Assembly: GCA_001800975.1 (NCBI GenBank)
Contig: MGWK01000046.1
Span: 27,256-91,255, forward strand
Reading direction: 5' to 3'
Source: Flavobacteria bacterium RIFCSPLOWO2_12_FULL_35_11
GTDB lineage: Bacteria; Bacteroidota; Bacteroidia; Flavobacteriales; Flavobacteriaceae
DNA: 64,000 bases
Part shown: one piece after another, positions 34,396 through 43,359 of the stretch
Position numbering within the stretch: the stretch's first letter is position 1
Layout: each line of letters starts with the position of its first letter
Notes under the pieces: model-generated
Database searches by the model: none
Told to the model about the DNA's origin: nothing
The model's input: the letters and a program-made list of their open reading frames with translations, nothing else
Translations under genes and position numbers: made by a program

Positions 34396-35124
34396 TTATT
34401 TTTTTACTTCTAACAATTCCACTTCAAAAATTAAAGGCATAAAAGGTTTGATTGGTCCGCCTTCACGTGGAAAAGCGCCATAAGCCAATTCTTGAGGGAT
34501 GAAAAATTTATATTTTGAACCTACGCTCATCAATTGAAGACCTTCAGTCCATCCTTTAATTACGCCGTTTACCGCAAACTCAATTGGCTCTTTTCTTTCA
34601 ACTGAACTGTCGAATACAGTACCGTCAATTAAGGTTCCATGATAATGAACTTTTACAGTTGAAGTCCCAAGTGGTTTCTCTCCTTTTCCTTCTTTCAAAA
34701 CAATATACTGCAAACCGCTTGCAGTAACTTGCACGCCTTTGGCTGTTTTATTGGCTTCTAAAAATTTAACCCCTTCTGCTTTTACGCCAGCAAATTCAGT
34801 TTCCATTTTTTTTGTTTGCTCATCTTGTTGTTTTTTCATGGCTTCTTCTTGCTTTTTTTGAAAAAACGCTCTTAAAATTGGTTCGGTATTTTCAGCAGTG
34901 ATCAAAATATTTGTGGAATCAATTCCATTCATAACGCCTTGAATAAATAGATCTTTATTTATTTCAGGGAAATTGGCCTTTAATTTAGAGGCAATGTCTA
35001 TTCCTAATGAATAACTTACCGTATCCACTTCGGTTTTTAATGCTTTTTGTGCGGTGCCTTTATTGTTGCACGACAACATTGTTGAAATTAATGTAATTAC
35101 TGTTAAAATTTTAATTGCTTTCAT
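34396..35124 (-). CDS. FKBP-type peptidyl-prolyl isomerase lipoprotein
   Basis: The 242-residue protein has a lipobox (TMLSC near residue 19), an FKBP N-terminal dimerisation domain (about 30-130, with [12 protein letters not shown] and a QQ/KK-rich helix), and a C-terminal FKBP domain (about 140-240, with [18 protein letters not shown] and LAYG). It resembles Mip/FkpA chaperones that fold outer-membrane and periplasmic proteins. It overlaps gldI by 14 bases on the same strand. Confidence 0.9.
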   Translation of the reverse strand: MKAIKILTVITLISTMLSCNNKGTAQKALKTEVDTVSYSLGIDIASKLKANFPEINKDLFIQGVMNGIDSTNILITAENTEPILRAFFQKKQEEAMKKQQDEQTKKMETEFAGVKAEGVKFLEANKTAKGVQVTASGLQYIVLKEGKGEKPLGTSTVKVHYHGTLIDGTVFDSSVERKEPIEFAVNGVIKGWTEGLQLMSVGSKYKFFIPQELAYGAFPREGGPIKPFMPLIFEVELLEVKK

Positions 35125-35656
35125 TTTTCTTATTGATTTTTATTAATTGAACTTTAAATATTAATGGTTGATTTATTTCTATTTTATTGCTGTCACCTAT
35201 ATATCCATAGGCTTTGTGTGATGGAAACAGGAAAGTTACAACCTCTCCGGCACCCATTAATTTTAATCCGTTTCGCAGGCCTTCCACTATTTCCTGCTTA
35301 TCAACGATATAGGTTTGTTCCCCAATTTCTTCAGCACTATAAATTAAATTGTTATTTATGTCGAAAACATCATAGGTAAACAAAAGCTGATCGCCAACTT
35401 TAGGCAAATAGGAATCTGGATTTTTTTGATTATAGGTATACCAAAATCCGTTTGTTGAAGCCAAATATTCGGTAAGTGAATCTTTTTCCATAAGCGCCCT
35501 GAAAGCATTTTCTTCTGAAGCGTTCATCGTTTTATTTAAAATAACCGATTCTTTCAAAAAAGTACTCGTTTTTCCTAAAACTGGTTTGCGCGGAATTGGA
35601 TTTGCACACGAAACCGTCAGCACCAAAAAAATATAAAGAAAATATTTATACTTCAT
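35111..35656 (-). CDS. gldI: Gliding motility-associated peptidyl-prolyl isomerase GldI
   Basis: The 181-residue lipoprotein (signal LVLTVSC, Cys near residue 17) has a short FKBP domain (about 80-175, with [19 protein letters not shown] and [14 protein letters not shown]). Length, the N-terminal NPIPRKP after the lipid-anchored Cys and the FKBP type match GldI, needed for gliding in Flavobacterium johnsoniae. This suggests a type IX secretion/gliding lineage. It overlaps nrnA (11 bases) and the next FKBP gene (14 bases). Confidence 0.87.
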   Translation of the reverse strand: MKYKYFLYIFLVLTVSCANPIPRKPVLGKTSTFLKESVILNKTMNASEENAFRALMEKDSLTEYLASTNGFWYTYNQKNPDSYLPKVGDQLLFTYDVFDINNNLIYSAEEIGEQTYIVDKQEIVEGLRNGLKLMGAGEVVTFLFPSHKAYGYIGDSNKIEINQPLIFKVQLIKINKKNESN

Positions 35657-36677
35657 AAGAGGTCAGCAATTCGTTTTGGTAAGCGGGAAGCAATTTTAAA
35701 AATTTTGAAACCGTGGCATCCAACGAAATTTTAGATTTTCCGCCAGCGGCGTTGTCGTGGCCTCCTCCATCAAAATGTTCCCGGGCAAATTTATTAACCG
35801 AAAAACTTCCTTTGGATCTCAATGAAATTTTTATGATTTTTTGTTCGATATCTTCAATAAAAATAGCCGCAAAAATAATGTTTTCAAGAGACAATGCATA
35901 ATTCACCACGCCTTCCGTATCTCCTTTTTGATAATCAAATTCATCTAATTCTACCTGCGATAACGTTATATAGGCCGTTTTTAGCTTGTCGATAACCACC
36001 ATATTGGTCAATGCTCTGCCCAAAAGCTGCAATCGCGCATAGGAATTGGTATCATATACATGGTTGTATATTTTGGCATTGTCTGCGCCTTTATCAATTA
36101 AATCGGCTATTATTTTGTGTGTGGTACTTGTGGTTGAAGGAAATCGAAACGACCCTGTATCGGTCATAATTCCCGTGTAAATACAAGTGGCAATATCCTC
36201 GTTGATCGCTTCAACATCATTTAACTTTTCCAAAAAATGATACAACATCTGACAGGTTGAACAAACTGAAGTATCTGAAAATAAGTATTTTGCAATGTCT
36301 TCAGGTTGCTGATGATGGTCAATCATCATAAAAATGCCCTTGAATTCTTTCAGGGTATTTTCCATATCATCACCCACGCGGTTCAAAGCATTAAAATCCA
36401 ATAAAAAAATGATGGAAGCTTCTGCAATGGCCTTTTTTGATTGCCTGTTTTGCATATCAAATTTCAAAGCATTTTTTGATCCCGGCAGCCATTTTAGAAA
36501 ATTAGGATAATCATTTGGCGAAACCACCGTTGCTTTATGTCCCTTACTATTAAGATAATGATACATTGCTAAACTTGAGCCAATAGCATCTCCATCAGGG
36601 TTTTTATGTGGCACAATCACTACATTTTTAGGCGTAGAAAGCAACTCTTTTATTTCCTTAATCTCACTTCTGTTCAT
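35646..36677 (-). CDS. DHH-family phosphoesterase (NrnA-like oligoribonuclease/pAp phosphatase)
   Basis: From ATG 36677 the protein has 343 residues: DHH domain (VPHKNPDGDAIGSSL near residue 24, LLDFNALNR near 84, MIDHHQ near 109) and DHHA1 domain ending in GGGHDNAAGG near 305. Family members degrade short RNAs and 3'-phosphoadenosine 5'-phosphate. An ATG six codons upstream lies before the -7 box TATATTTG and is rejected for that reason. The transcript would have almost no leader. Confidence 0.9.
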   Translation of the reverse strand: MNRSEIKEIKELLSTPKNVVIVPHKNPDGDAIGSSLAMYHYLNSKGHKATVVSPNDYPNFLKWLPGSKNALKFDMQNRQSKKAIAEASIIFLLDFNALNRVGDDMENTLKEFKGIFMMIDHHQQPEDIAKYLFSDTSVCSTCQMLYHFLEKLNDVEAINEDIATCIYTGIMTDTGSFRFPSTTSTTHKIIADLIDKGADNAKIYNHVYDTNSYARLQLLGRALTNMVVIDKLKTAYITLSQVELDEFDYQKGDTEGVVNYALSLENIIFAAIFIEDIEQKIIKISLRSKGSFSVNKFAREHFDGGGHDNAAGGKSKISLDATVSKFLKLLPAYQNELLTSYEV

Positions 36678-36684
36678 ACGGCTG

Positions 36685-36692
36685 CAAATATA
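36685..36692 (-). promoter_or_regulatory. -7 box of the nrnA-gldI-FKBP operon
   Basis: Minus-strand TATATTTG followed by CAGCCGT and then ATG at 36677. Only seven bases separate box and start codon, so initiation should fall at or next to the ATG. Confidence 0.6.
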
Positions 36693-36771
36693 CAATTTTA
36701 TACTATATTTTATTTCATTATTTTTTCTTGAACATCGCTATATTTACCGAAATTGAACTTAAAACCAAAAA

Positions 36772-37824
36772 ATGAACTATTTTAAATACGCCGTGTTCTT
36801 GTTTTTGTTGATTTCTTCTTGTAAAACGAAAGAAAAGCAAAAAATTGAGTCCCCAGTTTCAAAGGAAACAAGCAGTGATTTCACCATAGCTTTCGGTTCA
36901 TGCAACAACCAGACACTTCCCAATCCGTTTTGGACAGAAATTGAAAAAAACAAACCAAATGTATGGATTTGGGGCGGTGACGTTATTTACACCGATACCT
37001 ATGATATGGCGTATATGGAGCAAAATTACCTGAAACAAAAAAATAATGAAGCCTATGCCGATTTTACCAAAAAAGTGCCCATGCTTGCTACTTGGGACGA
37101 TCACGATTATGGTTTGAACGACGGCGGCGTTGAATATCCTAAAAAAGCAGAAGCGCAACAATTGTTTTTGGATTTTCTTGATGTGGCGAAAAATGATGTC
37201 AGAAGAAAACAGGAAGGCGTTTATTTTGCCAAAGATTATAACCTGAACAACAACAGCATAAAAATTATTTTATTGGATACCCGCTATTTCAGAACGGCTT
37301 TAACTGCCGATGATGAAACAGAAAAACGATTTAAACCAAATGCCTACGGAGAAGGAACGATGTTAGGAGAAACACAATGGGAATGGTTAAAAAATCAGCT
37401 TCAAAATTCAAAAGCATCTTACAATATCATCGTAAGCAGTATTCAGTTTTTATCGAGCGAGCACGGATTTGAATCCTGGGGAAATATGCCGCATGAAGCT
37501 GACAAACTTATTGACCTTCTTAAATCGACCAATGCAAAAAACGCCATAATCCTTTCTGGCGACAGGCATATTTCGGAAATTTCAAAAAAAGAAATACCCG
37601 ATTTAAAATATCCCTTAATCGATTTTACTTCAAGCGGACTCACGCATTCCTACACTGATTTTAAAGGAGAGCCCAATAAATACAGATTGGGCAATGTGGT
37701 TTCAAAAAAGAGTTTTGGCATTTTAAAATTTGATTTTAAAACCAACGACGTAACTATGGAAATAAGGGGTGAAAACAATGCTGTTTATGAAACCTACACC
37801 CAAAGTTATGGGCAACACAACTAA
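36772..37824 (+). CDS. PhoD-like phosphatase lipoprotein
   Basis: The 350-residue protein has a lipobox (LLISSC, Cys near residue 17). A calcineurin-like PhoD catalytic domain follows: FGSCNNQ near 41, WIWGGDVIYTDTYD near 66, TWDDHDYGLND near 104, LLDTRYFR near 147 and SGDRHISEIS near 247, supplying the metal ligands. It is an envelope-anchored alkaline phosphatase/phosphodiesterase. It lacks the long N-terminal domain of Bacillus PhoD, as in the shorter subgroup found in Bacteroidota. Confidence 0.87.
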   Translation: MNYFKYAVFLFLLISSCKTKEKQKIESPVSKETSSDFTIAFGSCNNQTLPNPFWTEIEKNKPNVWIWGGDVIYTDTYDMAYMEQNYLKQKNNEAYADFTKKVPMLATWDDHDYGLNDGGVEYPKKAEAQQLFLDFLDVAKNDVRRKQEGVYFAKDYNLNNNSIKIILLDTRYFRTALTADDETEKRFKPNAYGEGTMLGETQWEWLKNQLQNSKASYNIIVSSIQFLSSEHGFESWGNMPHEADKLIDLLKSTNAKNAIILSGDRHISEISKKEIPDLKYPLIDFTSSGLTHSYTDFKGEPNKYRLGNVVSKKSFGILKFDFKTNDVTMEIRGENNAVYETYTQSYGQHN

Positions 37825-37840
37825 TTTATTCAGAAAATAG

Positions 37841-37848
37841 TATCTTTG
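37841..37848 (+). promoter_or_regulatory. -7 box of ndk
   Basis: TATCTTTG followed by CGCCG, 30 bases before the ndk ATG. Confidence 0.55.
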
Positions 37849-37878
37849 CGCCGATTTAAAAATTAAAGACAATTAGAA

Positions 37879-38298
37879 ATGGCAACAAACAGAACATTTA
37901 CCATGTTGAAACCCGATTCCGTAGAAAAAGGATATATCGGGGCAATATTGGAAAAAATTAACGCTGCAGGATTTAGAATTGCAGCAATTAAAATGACGCA
38001 AATGACCGACGCCGATGCGAGAGCATTTTATGCAGTTCACAGTGCGCGACCATTTTTTGGCGAATTGGTTGAATTTATGACCAGCGGACCAATTGTAGCG
38101 GCTATTTTGGAAAAAGAAAATGCTGTTGAAGATTTTCGCGTATTGATTGGCGCAACCAATCCTGCCGATGCAGCTGAAGGCACCATTCGTAAATTATACG
38201 CTTCTTCTATGGGAGAAAACGCGGTTCACGGTTCAGACAGCGATGAAAATGCGGCTATTGAAGGCGCTTTCCATTTTTCGGGAAGAGAAATATTTTAA
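37879..38298 (+). CDS. ndk: Nucleoside-diphosphate kinase
   Basis: The 139-residue protein has the usual NDK length and motifs: [13 protein letters not shown] at the N-terminus and the phospho-histidine site [12 protein letters not shown] near residue 113. It balances NTP pools by transferring the gamma phosphate. It is flanked downstream by a dispersed repeat and a strong terminator. Confidence 0.97.
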   Translation: MATNRTFTMLKPDSVEKGYIGAILEKINAAGFRIAAIKMTQMTDADARAFYAVHSARPFFGELVEFMTSGPIVAAILEKENAVEDFRVLIGATNPADAAEGTIRKLYASSMGENAVHGSDSDENAAIEGAFHFSGREIF

Positions 38299-38305
38299 AT
38301 ATATT

Positions 38306-38362
38306 CCTATCCCCAGCCCCTTCCGCGGCAGGCAAGCTTTCCGAAGGAAAGGGAGTTTGATT
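38306..38362. repeat. Dispersed hairpin repeat (CCCTTTCC type), inverted copy
   Basis: Read on the minus strand it gives AATCAAACTCCCTTTCC, then TTCGGAAAG and GGGGCTGGGGATAGG. These are the same words as 5293-5332 with about 17 extra bases (CTTGCCTGCCGCGG) in the middle. Confidence 0.65.
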
Positions 38363-38383
38363 TGAAATTATAATAATATTTAC

Positions 38384-38420
38384 AAAAAAATCCATTGTTA
38401 AAAAACAATGGATTTTTTTT
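38384..38420. terminator. Bidirectional intrinsic terminator between ndk and the recF operon
   Basis: ATCCATTGTT-AAAA-AACAATGGAT forms a perfect stem with A7 on the left and T8 on the right. Confidence 0.92.
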
Positions 38421-38716
38421 CAGCTCAATATTATTTTAGTAATCAGTTCTTCGCCTAGCTCCTCATTCATCATTTTGATGATTTTTTCCTTGCCATAACT
38501 TAATTCTTCGCGTAAAACAGAAGACTTCAGTTTCACCACCAAGGTTTTTCCGGTTAATTCAACCTTGCTGGTGTAAGACACAACGCCGTTTCCCATCAGT
38601 TTTGCCCAAGCTTCTTCCACAGAAATCTGGTTCATTCCTTTGGTTAATTTATTTTCCTTAATCACATCTTTCATCAAAGCTGAAATTGACTGAAATTCAT
38701 TGAAACGTTTGGCCAT
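38420..38716 (-). CDS. DUF721 (DciA-like) protein
   Basis: The 98-residue protein matches DUF721: FNEFQSISALMKDVIKENKLTKGM, EAWAKLMGNGVVSYTSKVEL and LVVKLKSSVLREELSYGKEKII. The family includes DciA, a loader or partner of the replicative helicase, and often lies near recF/gyrB. Its ATG overlaps the recF stop by one base. In this short form only the core KH-like domain is present. Confidence 0.85.
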   Translation of the reverse strand: MAKRFNEFQSISALMKDVIKENKLTKGMNQISVEEAWAKLMGNGVVSYTSKVELTGKTLVVKLKSSVLREELSYGKEKIIKMMNEELGEELITKIILS

Positions 38717-39795
38717 TATAATTGAAATATTTTATACGGTTGATTTGTTTTTTTTACCACATCTTCGGTGCGCTCTTTGTGCGTATCGCTGATAAATAAC
38801 TGTCCGAACTCCTCATTATTTACCAGATTTATGAGTTGCTGCACTCGTAAATCGTCTAATTTATCAAAAATATCATCCAACAATAAGATAGGTTTTATGT
38901 TGGCCTGTGATTTTATAAAGTCGAATTGCGCCAGTTTTAAGGCAATTAAATAGGATTTTTGTTGTCCCTGCGATCCGAATTTTTTAATTGGATAGTTGTC
39001 AATTTCAAACGACAAATCGTCCTTATGAACACCAACGCTCGTATATTGCAATATCCGGTCCCTTTCCATATACTGCGCAAACAATTCCACCAAACTGCCT
39101 TCATCCAATTGTGTTTTATAAACCAGATTCACCTGTTCCTTGCTTGAGGATATCGCAGCATAACGCTCTTTAAAAATGGGGATGAACGCTTCCAAAAACT
39201 CGGTTCTCTTTTTAAAAATGATGCTTCCGTACGATTCCAATTGTTCATCATACACTTTTAAATTTAACGCATCAAAAGTTCGGTTAGCCGCAAAATATTT
39301 CAACAATGAATTCCGTTGCGCCAACACTTTATTGTATTTAATGATGGTTTGCAAATACAATTTATCAGATTGCGAAATTACATTGTCCATAAATTTCCTT
39401 CTGGTATCGCTTCCCTCAACAATTAAATCGCTGTCGCCCGGTGAAATGATGACCAAGGGCAAAAAGCCAATATGCTCCGAAAATTTTTCATACACTTTGC
39501 CGTTTCGCTTCACCACTTTTTTATTTCCGCGTTTTAAACTGCAAACCACATTGTCTATTTTATCATTTATATGATACTCCCCTTCAATGATAAAAAAGTC
39601 TTCAGAATGTTTAATATTCTGCGTGGCCGCCGGATTAAAGTAACTTTTCGCAAAAGACAGGTAATAAATTGCATCCAAAACAGTTGTTTTTCCAACACCG
39701 TTATTTCCCACAAAACAATTGATTTTTTCCTGAAAATCAAATGTTTGGAACTCGAAATTTTTAAAATTTACCAGTGTTATTTTTTGTAAATGCAT
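38716..39795 (-). CDS. recF: DNA replication and repair protein RecF
   Basis: The 359-residue SMC-like ATPase has Walker A GNNGVGKT at residues 30-37, the signature [18 protein letters not shown] near 270 and Walker [14 protein letters not shown] near 302. It loads RecA at single-strand gaps with RecO and RecR. It is in an operon with the DUF721 gene. The recF N-terminal [14 protein letters not shown] fits other flavobacterial RecF proteins, so the start is secure. Confidence 0.96.
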   Translation of the reverse strand: MHLQKITLVNFKNFEFQTFDFQEKINCFVGNNGVGKTTVLDAIYYLSFAKSYFNPAATQNIKHSEDFFIIEGEYHINDKIDNVVCSLKRGNKKVVKRNGKVYEKFSEHIGFLPLVIISPGDSDLIVEGSDTRRKFMDNVISQSDKLYLQTIIKYNKVLAQRNSLLKYFAANRTFDALNLKVYDEQLESYGSIIFKKRTEFLEAFIPIFKERYAAISSSKEQVNLVYKTQLDEGSLVELFAQYMERDRILQYTSVGVHKDDLSFEIDNYPIKKFGSQGQQKSYLIALKLAQFDFIKSQANIKPILLLDDIFDKLDDLRVQQLINLVNNEEFGQLFISDTHKERTEDVVKKTNQPYKIFQL

Positions 39796-39878
39796 CTATT
39801 TTTTTTGAAAGTTTAAAATTATTGAAAATAAATGAAAATTTAGACACAATTGCATTTTTACTTTCCAATTAAAAATTC

Positions 39879-39886
39879 TATTTTTG
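39879..39886 (+). promoter_or_regulatory. -7 box of the TPR-ribH unit
   Basis: TATTTTTG followed by CGCC, 20 bases before ATG 39907. Confidence 0.55.
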
Positions 39887-39906
39887 CGCCTACAAATTTC
39901 TAAGAA

Positions 39907-40671
39907 ATGGCAACATACAAAAAGACAGGAAGTAAAGCAAAAGATGCTCACAATAGTATTGAAGACAAATCGACTACCGCTGAAGTTTTTAAAACTTTAG
40001 ACCAAACGGCTTCAAGATCAGAGCAATATATCATAAAAAATCAAAATATTATTTTTATTGTTTTAGGAATTATAGTCGCTTCAATTTTGGGCTACTTGGC
40101 TTATCAAAAATACGTGAAAGCGCCTAAAGAAAAAGAAGCCGCAAATGAGCTTGCATTCCCAAAAGTTTATTTTGAAAATGCCATAAACAATACCGTGGCT
40201 GCAGATTCATTATTCACCTTAGGCTTAAACGGTGCTGACGGGAAATATGGATTTATAGATATTGCAGACGAATACAGCGGCACAAAAGCAGGAAATTTAG
40301 CAAACTATTATGCCGGTATTTCTTACTTAAGATTAAAAAAATATAAAGAAGCCATTGACTATTTAGAAGATTTTTCTTCGGATGACGAATTGTTGGGTCC
40401 AACTGCAAAAGGAGCCATTGGTGATGCTTTTGCCGATATTAACCAACCACAAGATGCTTTTGACTATTATGTGAAAGCTGCAGAATTAAAAGACAATAAT
40501 TTTTCTACGCCTTTATTCCTTTTCAAAGCTGGAAATACAGCCATGGAATTGGAGAATTTTCCTAAGGCTTTAGAATTGTTCGAAAGAATTAAAAACGACT
40601 ATCCTACTTCTGTTGAAGCCGGTACTATTGACATTTATATCAATAAAGCTACCTTTGCATCTAAAAAATAA
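39907..40671 (+). CDS. TPR-containing membrane protein (YfgM-like)
   Basis: The 254-residue protein has a cytosolic N-terminus, one membrane helix (about residues 48-68, IIFIVLGIIVASILGYLAY) and periplasmic tetratricopeptide repeats (about 115-250, with LANYYAGISYLRLKKYKEAIDYL and AFDYYVKAAELKDNN). The layout is like YfgM of the SecYEG-associated chaperone network. The ribH gene starts seven bases after its stop. Confidence 0.8.
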   Translation: MATYKKTGSKAKDAHNSIEDKSTTAEVFKTLDQTASRSEQYIIKNQNIIFIVLGIIVASILGYLAYQKYVKAPKEKEAANELAFPKVYFENAINNTVAADSLFTLGLNGADGKYGFIDIADEYSGTKAGNLANYYAGISYLRLKKYKEAIDYLEDFSSDDELLGPTAKGAIGDAFADINQPQDAFDYYVKAAELKDNNFSTPLFLFKAGNTAMELENFPKALELFERIKNDYPTSVEAGTIDIYINKATFASKK

Positions 40672-40678
40672 AAGGTAA

Positions 40679-41158
40679 ATGGCGACAACTAATTTATCGG
40701 ATTACGATAAAACAACCATCCCAAACTCGAAAAATTTTCGGTTTGGGATTGTTGTTTCTGAATGGAATGCCGACATTACCGAAAACTTATATTTAGGCGC
40801 AGAACAAACATTGCTTGAAAATGGAATCCCAAAAGAAAATATTTTGCGTTGGAATGTTCCGGGAAGTTTTGAGCTTATTTTTGGCTGCAAGCATATGCTG
40901 GAAACCCAAAAAGTAAATGCTGTCATTGCTATTGGAAATGTTATTCAGGGAGAAACAAAACATTTTGATTTTGTTTGTGACGGCGTTACGCAAGGCATAA
41001 AAGATTTGAATATTAAATACGATGTTCCAGTTATTTTTTGCTTGTTGACCGACAATAACAAACAACAATCCATTGACCGCTCTGGCGGAAAACATGGCAA
41101 TAAAGGTGTGGAATGTGCTATTGCAGCCATAAAAATGGCAGCATTAACATCGTTTTAA
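40679..41158 (+). CDS. ribH: 6,7-dimethyl-8-ribityllumazine synthase
   Basis: The 159-residue enzyme condenses ribitylaminopyrimidinedione with dihydroxybutanone phosphate, the penultimate step to riboflavin. Typical blocks are FGIVVSEWNADIT (Trp for substrate stacking), VPGSFELIFG, AIGNVIQGETKHFD (catalytic His) and FCLLTDNN near residue 120. The size fits the icosahedral subunit. No other rib genes are nearby. Confidence 0.96.
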   Translation: MATTNLSDYDKTTIPNSKNFRFGIVVSEWNADITENLYLGAEQTLLENGIPKENILRWNVPGSFELIFGCKHMLETQKVNAVIAIGNVIQGETKHFDFVCDGVTQGIKDLNIKYDVPVIFCLLTDNNKQQSIDRSGGKHGNKGVECAIAAIKMAALTSF

Positions 41159-41202
41159 CACGCAAATTATCCACAAAACTTGACCACAACTTTTTAATTC
41201 AG

Positions 41203-41210
41203 TAATTTTG
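41203..41210 (+). promoter_or_regulatory. Promoter before the small membrane gene and mutL (TTG 41180, TAATTTTG)
   Basis: TTG at 41180-41182, a 20-base spacer, then TAATTTTG; ATG follows at 41235. Both elements are well spaced for a Bacteroidota sigma-A promoter. Confidence 0.6.
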
Positions 41211-41234
41211 AAACTTACTGATTAATTTAATTTT

Positions 41235-41525
41235 ATGTTTGGTAATTTATTTAAGCCCAGCTCACATTCCGTTTACAATTATAAGCCTCGTTATTATGAT
41301 GAGCGGAAAGAACGTTTGCATAATTTAGAAATTAAATATCATAATCTTGACGGAAATGATCCCGAAATTTCAAGAATAAGGCTTACAAAAAACAATTTAA
41401 AAAACGATTGGATAAAAAATAAAAGAAGTGCTACAAACAGGTCCTCAAATTTAAGATTGGCATTAATTATCGCGATATTAGTCGGCATTGCTGCCTATAT
41501 TTTTGATTTACACACTTTGTTTTAA
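41235..41525 (+). CDS. Small basic membrane protein between ribH and mutL
   Basis: The 96-residue protein has a basic N-terminal half (NYKPRYYDERKERL, KRSATNRSS) and one C-terminal membrane helix (about 74-94). Relatives in Flavobacteriia are often annotated 'riboflavin synthase subunit beta', probably carried over from the neighbouring ribH; nothing in this sequence resembles a riboflavin enzyme. The stop codon shares one base with the mutL ATG, so the two are co-translated. Function is unknown. Confidence 0.72.
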   Translation: MFGNLFKPSSHSVYNYKPRYYDERKERLHNLEIKYHNLDGNDPEISRIRLTKNNLKNDWIKNKRSATNRSSNLRLALIIAILVGIAAYIFDLHTLF

Positions 41526-43339
41526 TGCCCGATATCATTCAGTTATTGCCCGATCATGTTGCAAATCAAATTGCTGCGGGTGAAGTTGTCCAAAGACCCG
41601 CATCTGTGGTAAAAGAGTTGTTGGAAAATGCCATTGATGCAGATGCCACCGCCATTAAACTAATTGTTCGTGAGGCAGGAAAAACACTTATTCAGGTTAT
41701 AGACAACGGCAAAGGAATGAGCCAAACTGATGCCCGCTTAAGTTTTGAACGCCATGCCACTTCAAAAATAAGAAAGGCGGAAGATTTATTCAATTTACAC
41801 ACAAAAGGGTTTCGGGGAGAAGCTTTGGCTTCCATAGCTGCCATTGCCCATGTGGAGTTGAAAACAAAACAGGAAGACCAACAATTGGGTTCGTGTCTAA
41901 AAATTGAGGGAAGCACCTTTATTTCACAAGAAAATGTTTCAACGCCCACAGGAACTTCCGTTGCCGTAAAAAATTTATTTTACAACATTCCTGCCCGAAG
42001 AAATTTCCTGAAATCGAACACCATAGAAACGCGTCATATTGTAAACGAATTTCAGCGCGTTGCCCTGGCACATCCCAACATTGCGTTTTCATTTTATCAC
42101 AATGAAAATGAAATCTACAATTTAAGCATCGGCAATTTACGCCAACGCATCGTGGCCATTTTGGGCAAAAAAACGAATGAAAAATTGGTGCCGATCCATG
42201 AAATTACCGATGTGGTTGAAATTAAGGGATTTGTCACCAAGCCTGAATATGCGAAAAAGAAAAGAGATGAGCAATTCTTTTTTGTAAATGACCGTTTTAT
42301 TAAAAATTCCTATTTAAATCACGCTGTTTCAAGCGCTTTTGAAAATTTATTGTCGGGCGGATATTATCCTACCTATTTTTTATACTTAACTGTACCAACA
42401 AACAGCATCGACATCAATATCCATCCCACCAAAACGGAAATAAAATTTGATGACGAAAAAACGCTTTACGCTATTTTACGTTCTACCGTAAAACATAGTT
42501 TAGGACAATACAATGTTGGGCCTATCCTGGATTTTGACCGCGACGCGACACTCGACACGCCATACCATTTAAAAGGCACAAATTCGCCAAATCCAAGGGT
42601 GAGCGTGAATCCCGATTTTAATCCGTTTAAATCTGAGGAGCAAAAATCCATTCAATTTCCATACAGGAGAGAAAAAAATATGGAATGGGAAAGTCTGTAC
42701 AACGGCTTGGACAGCACCGGCATTGATTTTAAATCAGAAATAGCTGATTCAGGGTTGTTTTCAGATGAAAAAGCGAACAGCAAAACCTATCAAGTTCACA
42801 AAAAATACATCGTCAGCAGCATCAAATCGGGGATTGTTTATATCAATCAGCAATTGGCGCACCAGCGAATTTTATACGAAGAATTTTTAGAGAACATTAC
42901 CGTCAGGGATGCGATGAGCCAGCAATTGTTATTTCCGTTGGAATTGTCTTTCAATAAAGTGGACATTAATTTGATCAAGGAAATAAAAGGCGATTTAGAG
43001 AGCATCGGCTTTTTATTCGAAGAAATTTTGCACGACAACATTGTGGTAACGGGTATGCCGGTAAATATTGTTGAAAGTCAAATTACCCCTATTATTGAAC
43101 AACTGCTGGAAGACATTAAAAACGACATTCCGGACACAAGTTTCAGCCAGCTTGACATTATGGCAAAAAGCCTGTCGAAAAGTTTGGCCATTAAAACAGG
43201 AACAAAACTTGACCTAAAAGAGCAAGAAGATATTGTAAATAAACTATTTTTGTGCAAACAACCGGATAGCTCCCCTTTTGGAAAAAGGACGTTTATCACG
43301 GTAAATATTGATGAAATTGATAAAAAATTTAACAATTAA
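41525..43339 (+). CDS. mutL: DNA mismatch repair protein MutL
   Basis: The 604-residue protein has the GHKL ATPase head (ENAIDADATAIKL, DNGKGM near residue 60, TSKI and TKGFRGEALASIAA near 95), a variable linker (about 330-420) and a C-terminal dimerisation domain (about 420-604). I do not see the DQHAxxER endonuclease motif; LAHQRILYEEF stands in its place, though parts of a CPxGRP-like end (CKQPDSSPFGKRTF) remain. It couples MutS mismatch recognition to strand removal. Whether this form nicks DNA is uncertain. Confidence 0.95.
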   Translation: MPDIIQLLPDHVANQIAAGEVVQRPASVVKELLENAIDADATAIKLIVREAGKTLIQVIDNGKGMSQTDARLSFERHATSKIRKAEDLFNLHTKGFRGEALASIAAIAHVELKTKQEDQQLGSCLKIEGSTFISQENVSTPTGTSVAVKNLFYNIPARRNFLKSNTIETRHIVNEFQRVALAHPNIAFSFYHNENEIYNLSIGNLRQRIVAILGKKTNEKLVPIHEITDVVEIKGFVTKPEYAKKKRDEQFFFVNDRFIKNSYLNHAVSSAFENLLSGGYYPTYFLYLTVPTNSIDINIHPTKTEIKFDDEKTLYAILRSTVKHSLGQYNVGPILDFDRDATLDTPYHLKGTNSPNPRVSVNPDFNPFKSEEQKSIQFPYRREKNMEWESLYNGLDSTGIDFKSEIADSGLFSDEKANSKTYQVHKKYIVSSIKSGIVYINQQLAHQRILYEEFLENITVRDAMSQQLLFPLELSFNKVDINLIKEIKGDLESIGFLFEEILHDNIVVTGMPVNIVESQITPIIEQLLEDIKNDIPDTSFSQLDIMAKSLSKSLAIKTGTKLDLKEQEDIVNKLFLCKQPDSSPFGKRTFITVNIDEIDKKFNN

Positions 43340-43359
43340 TCATTGTTAACTAGATAATT

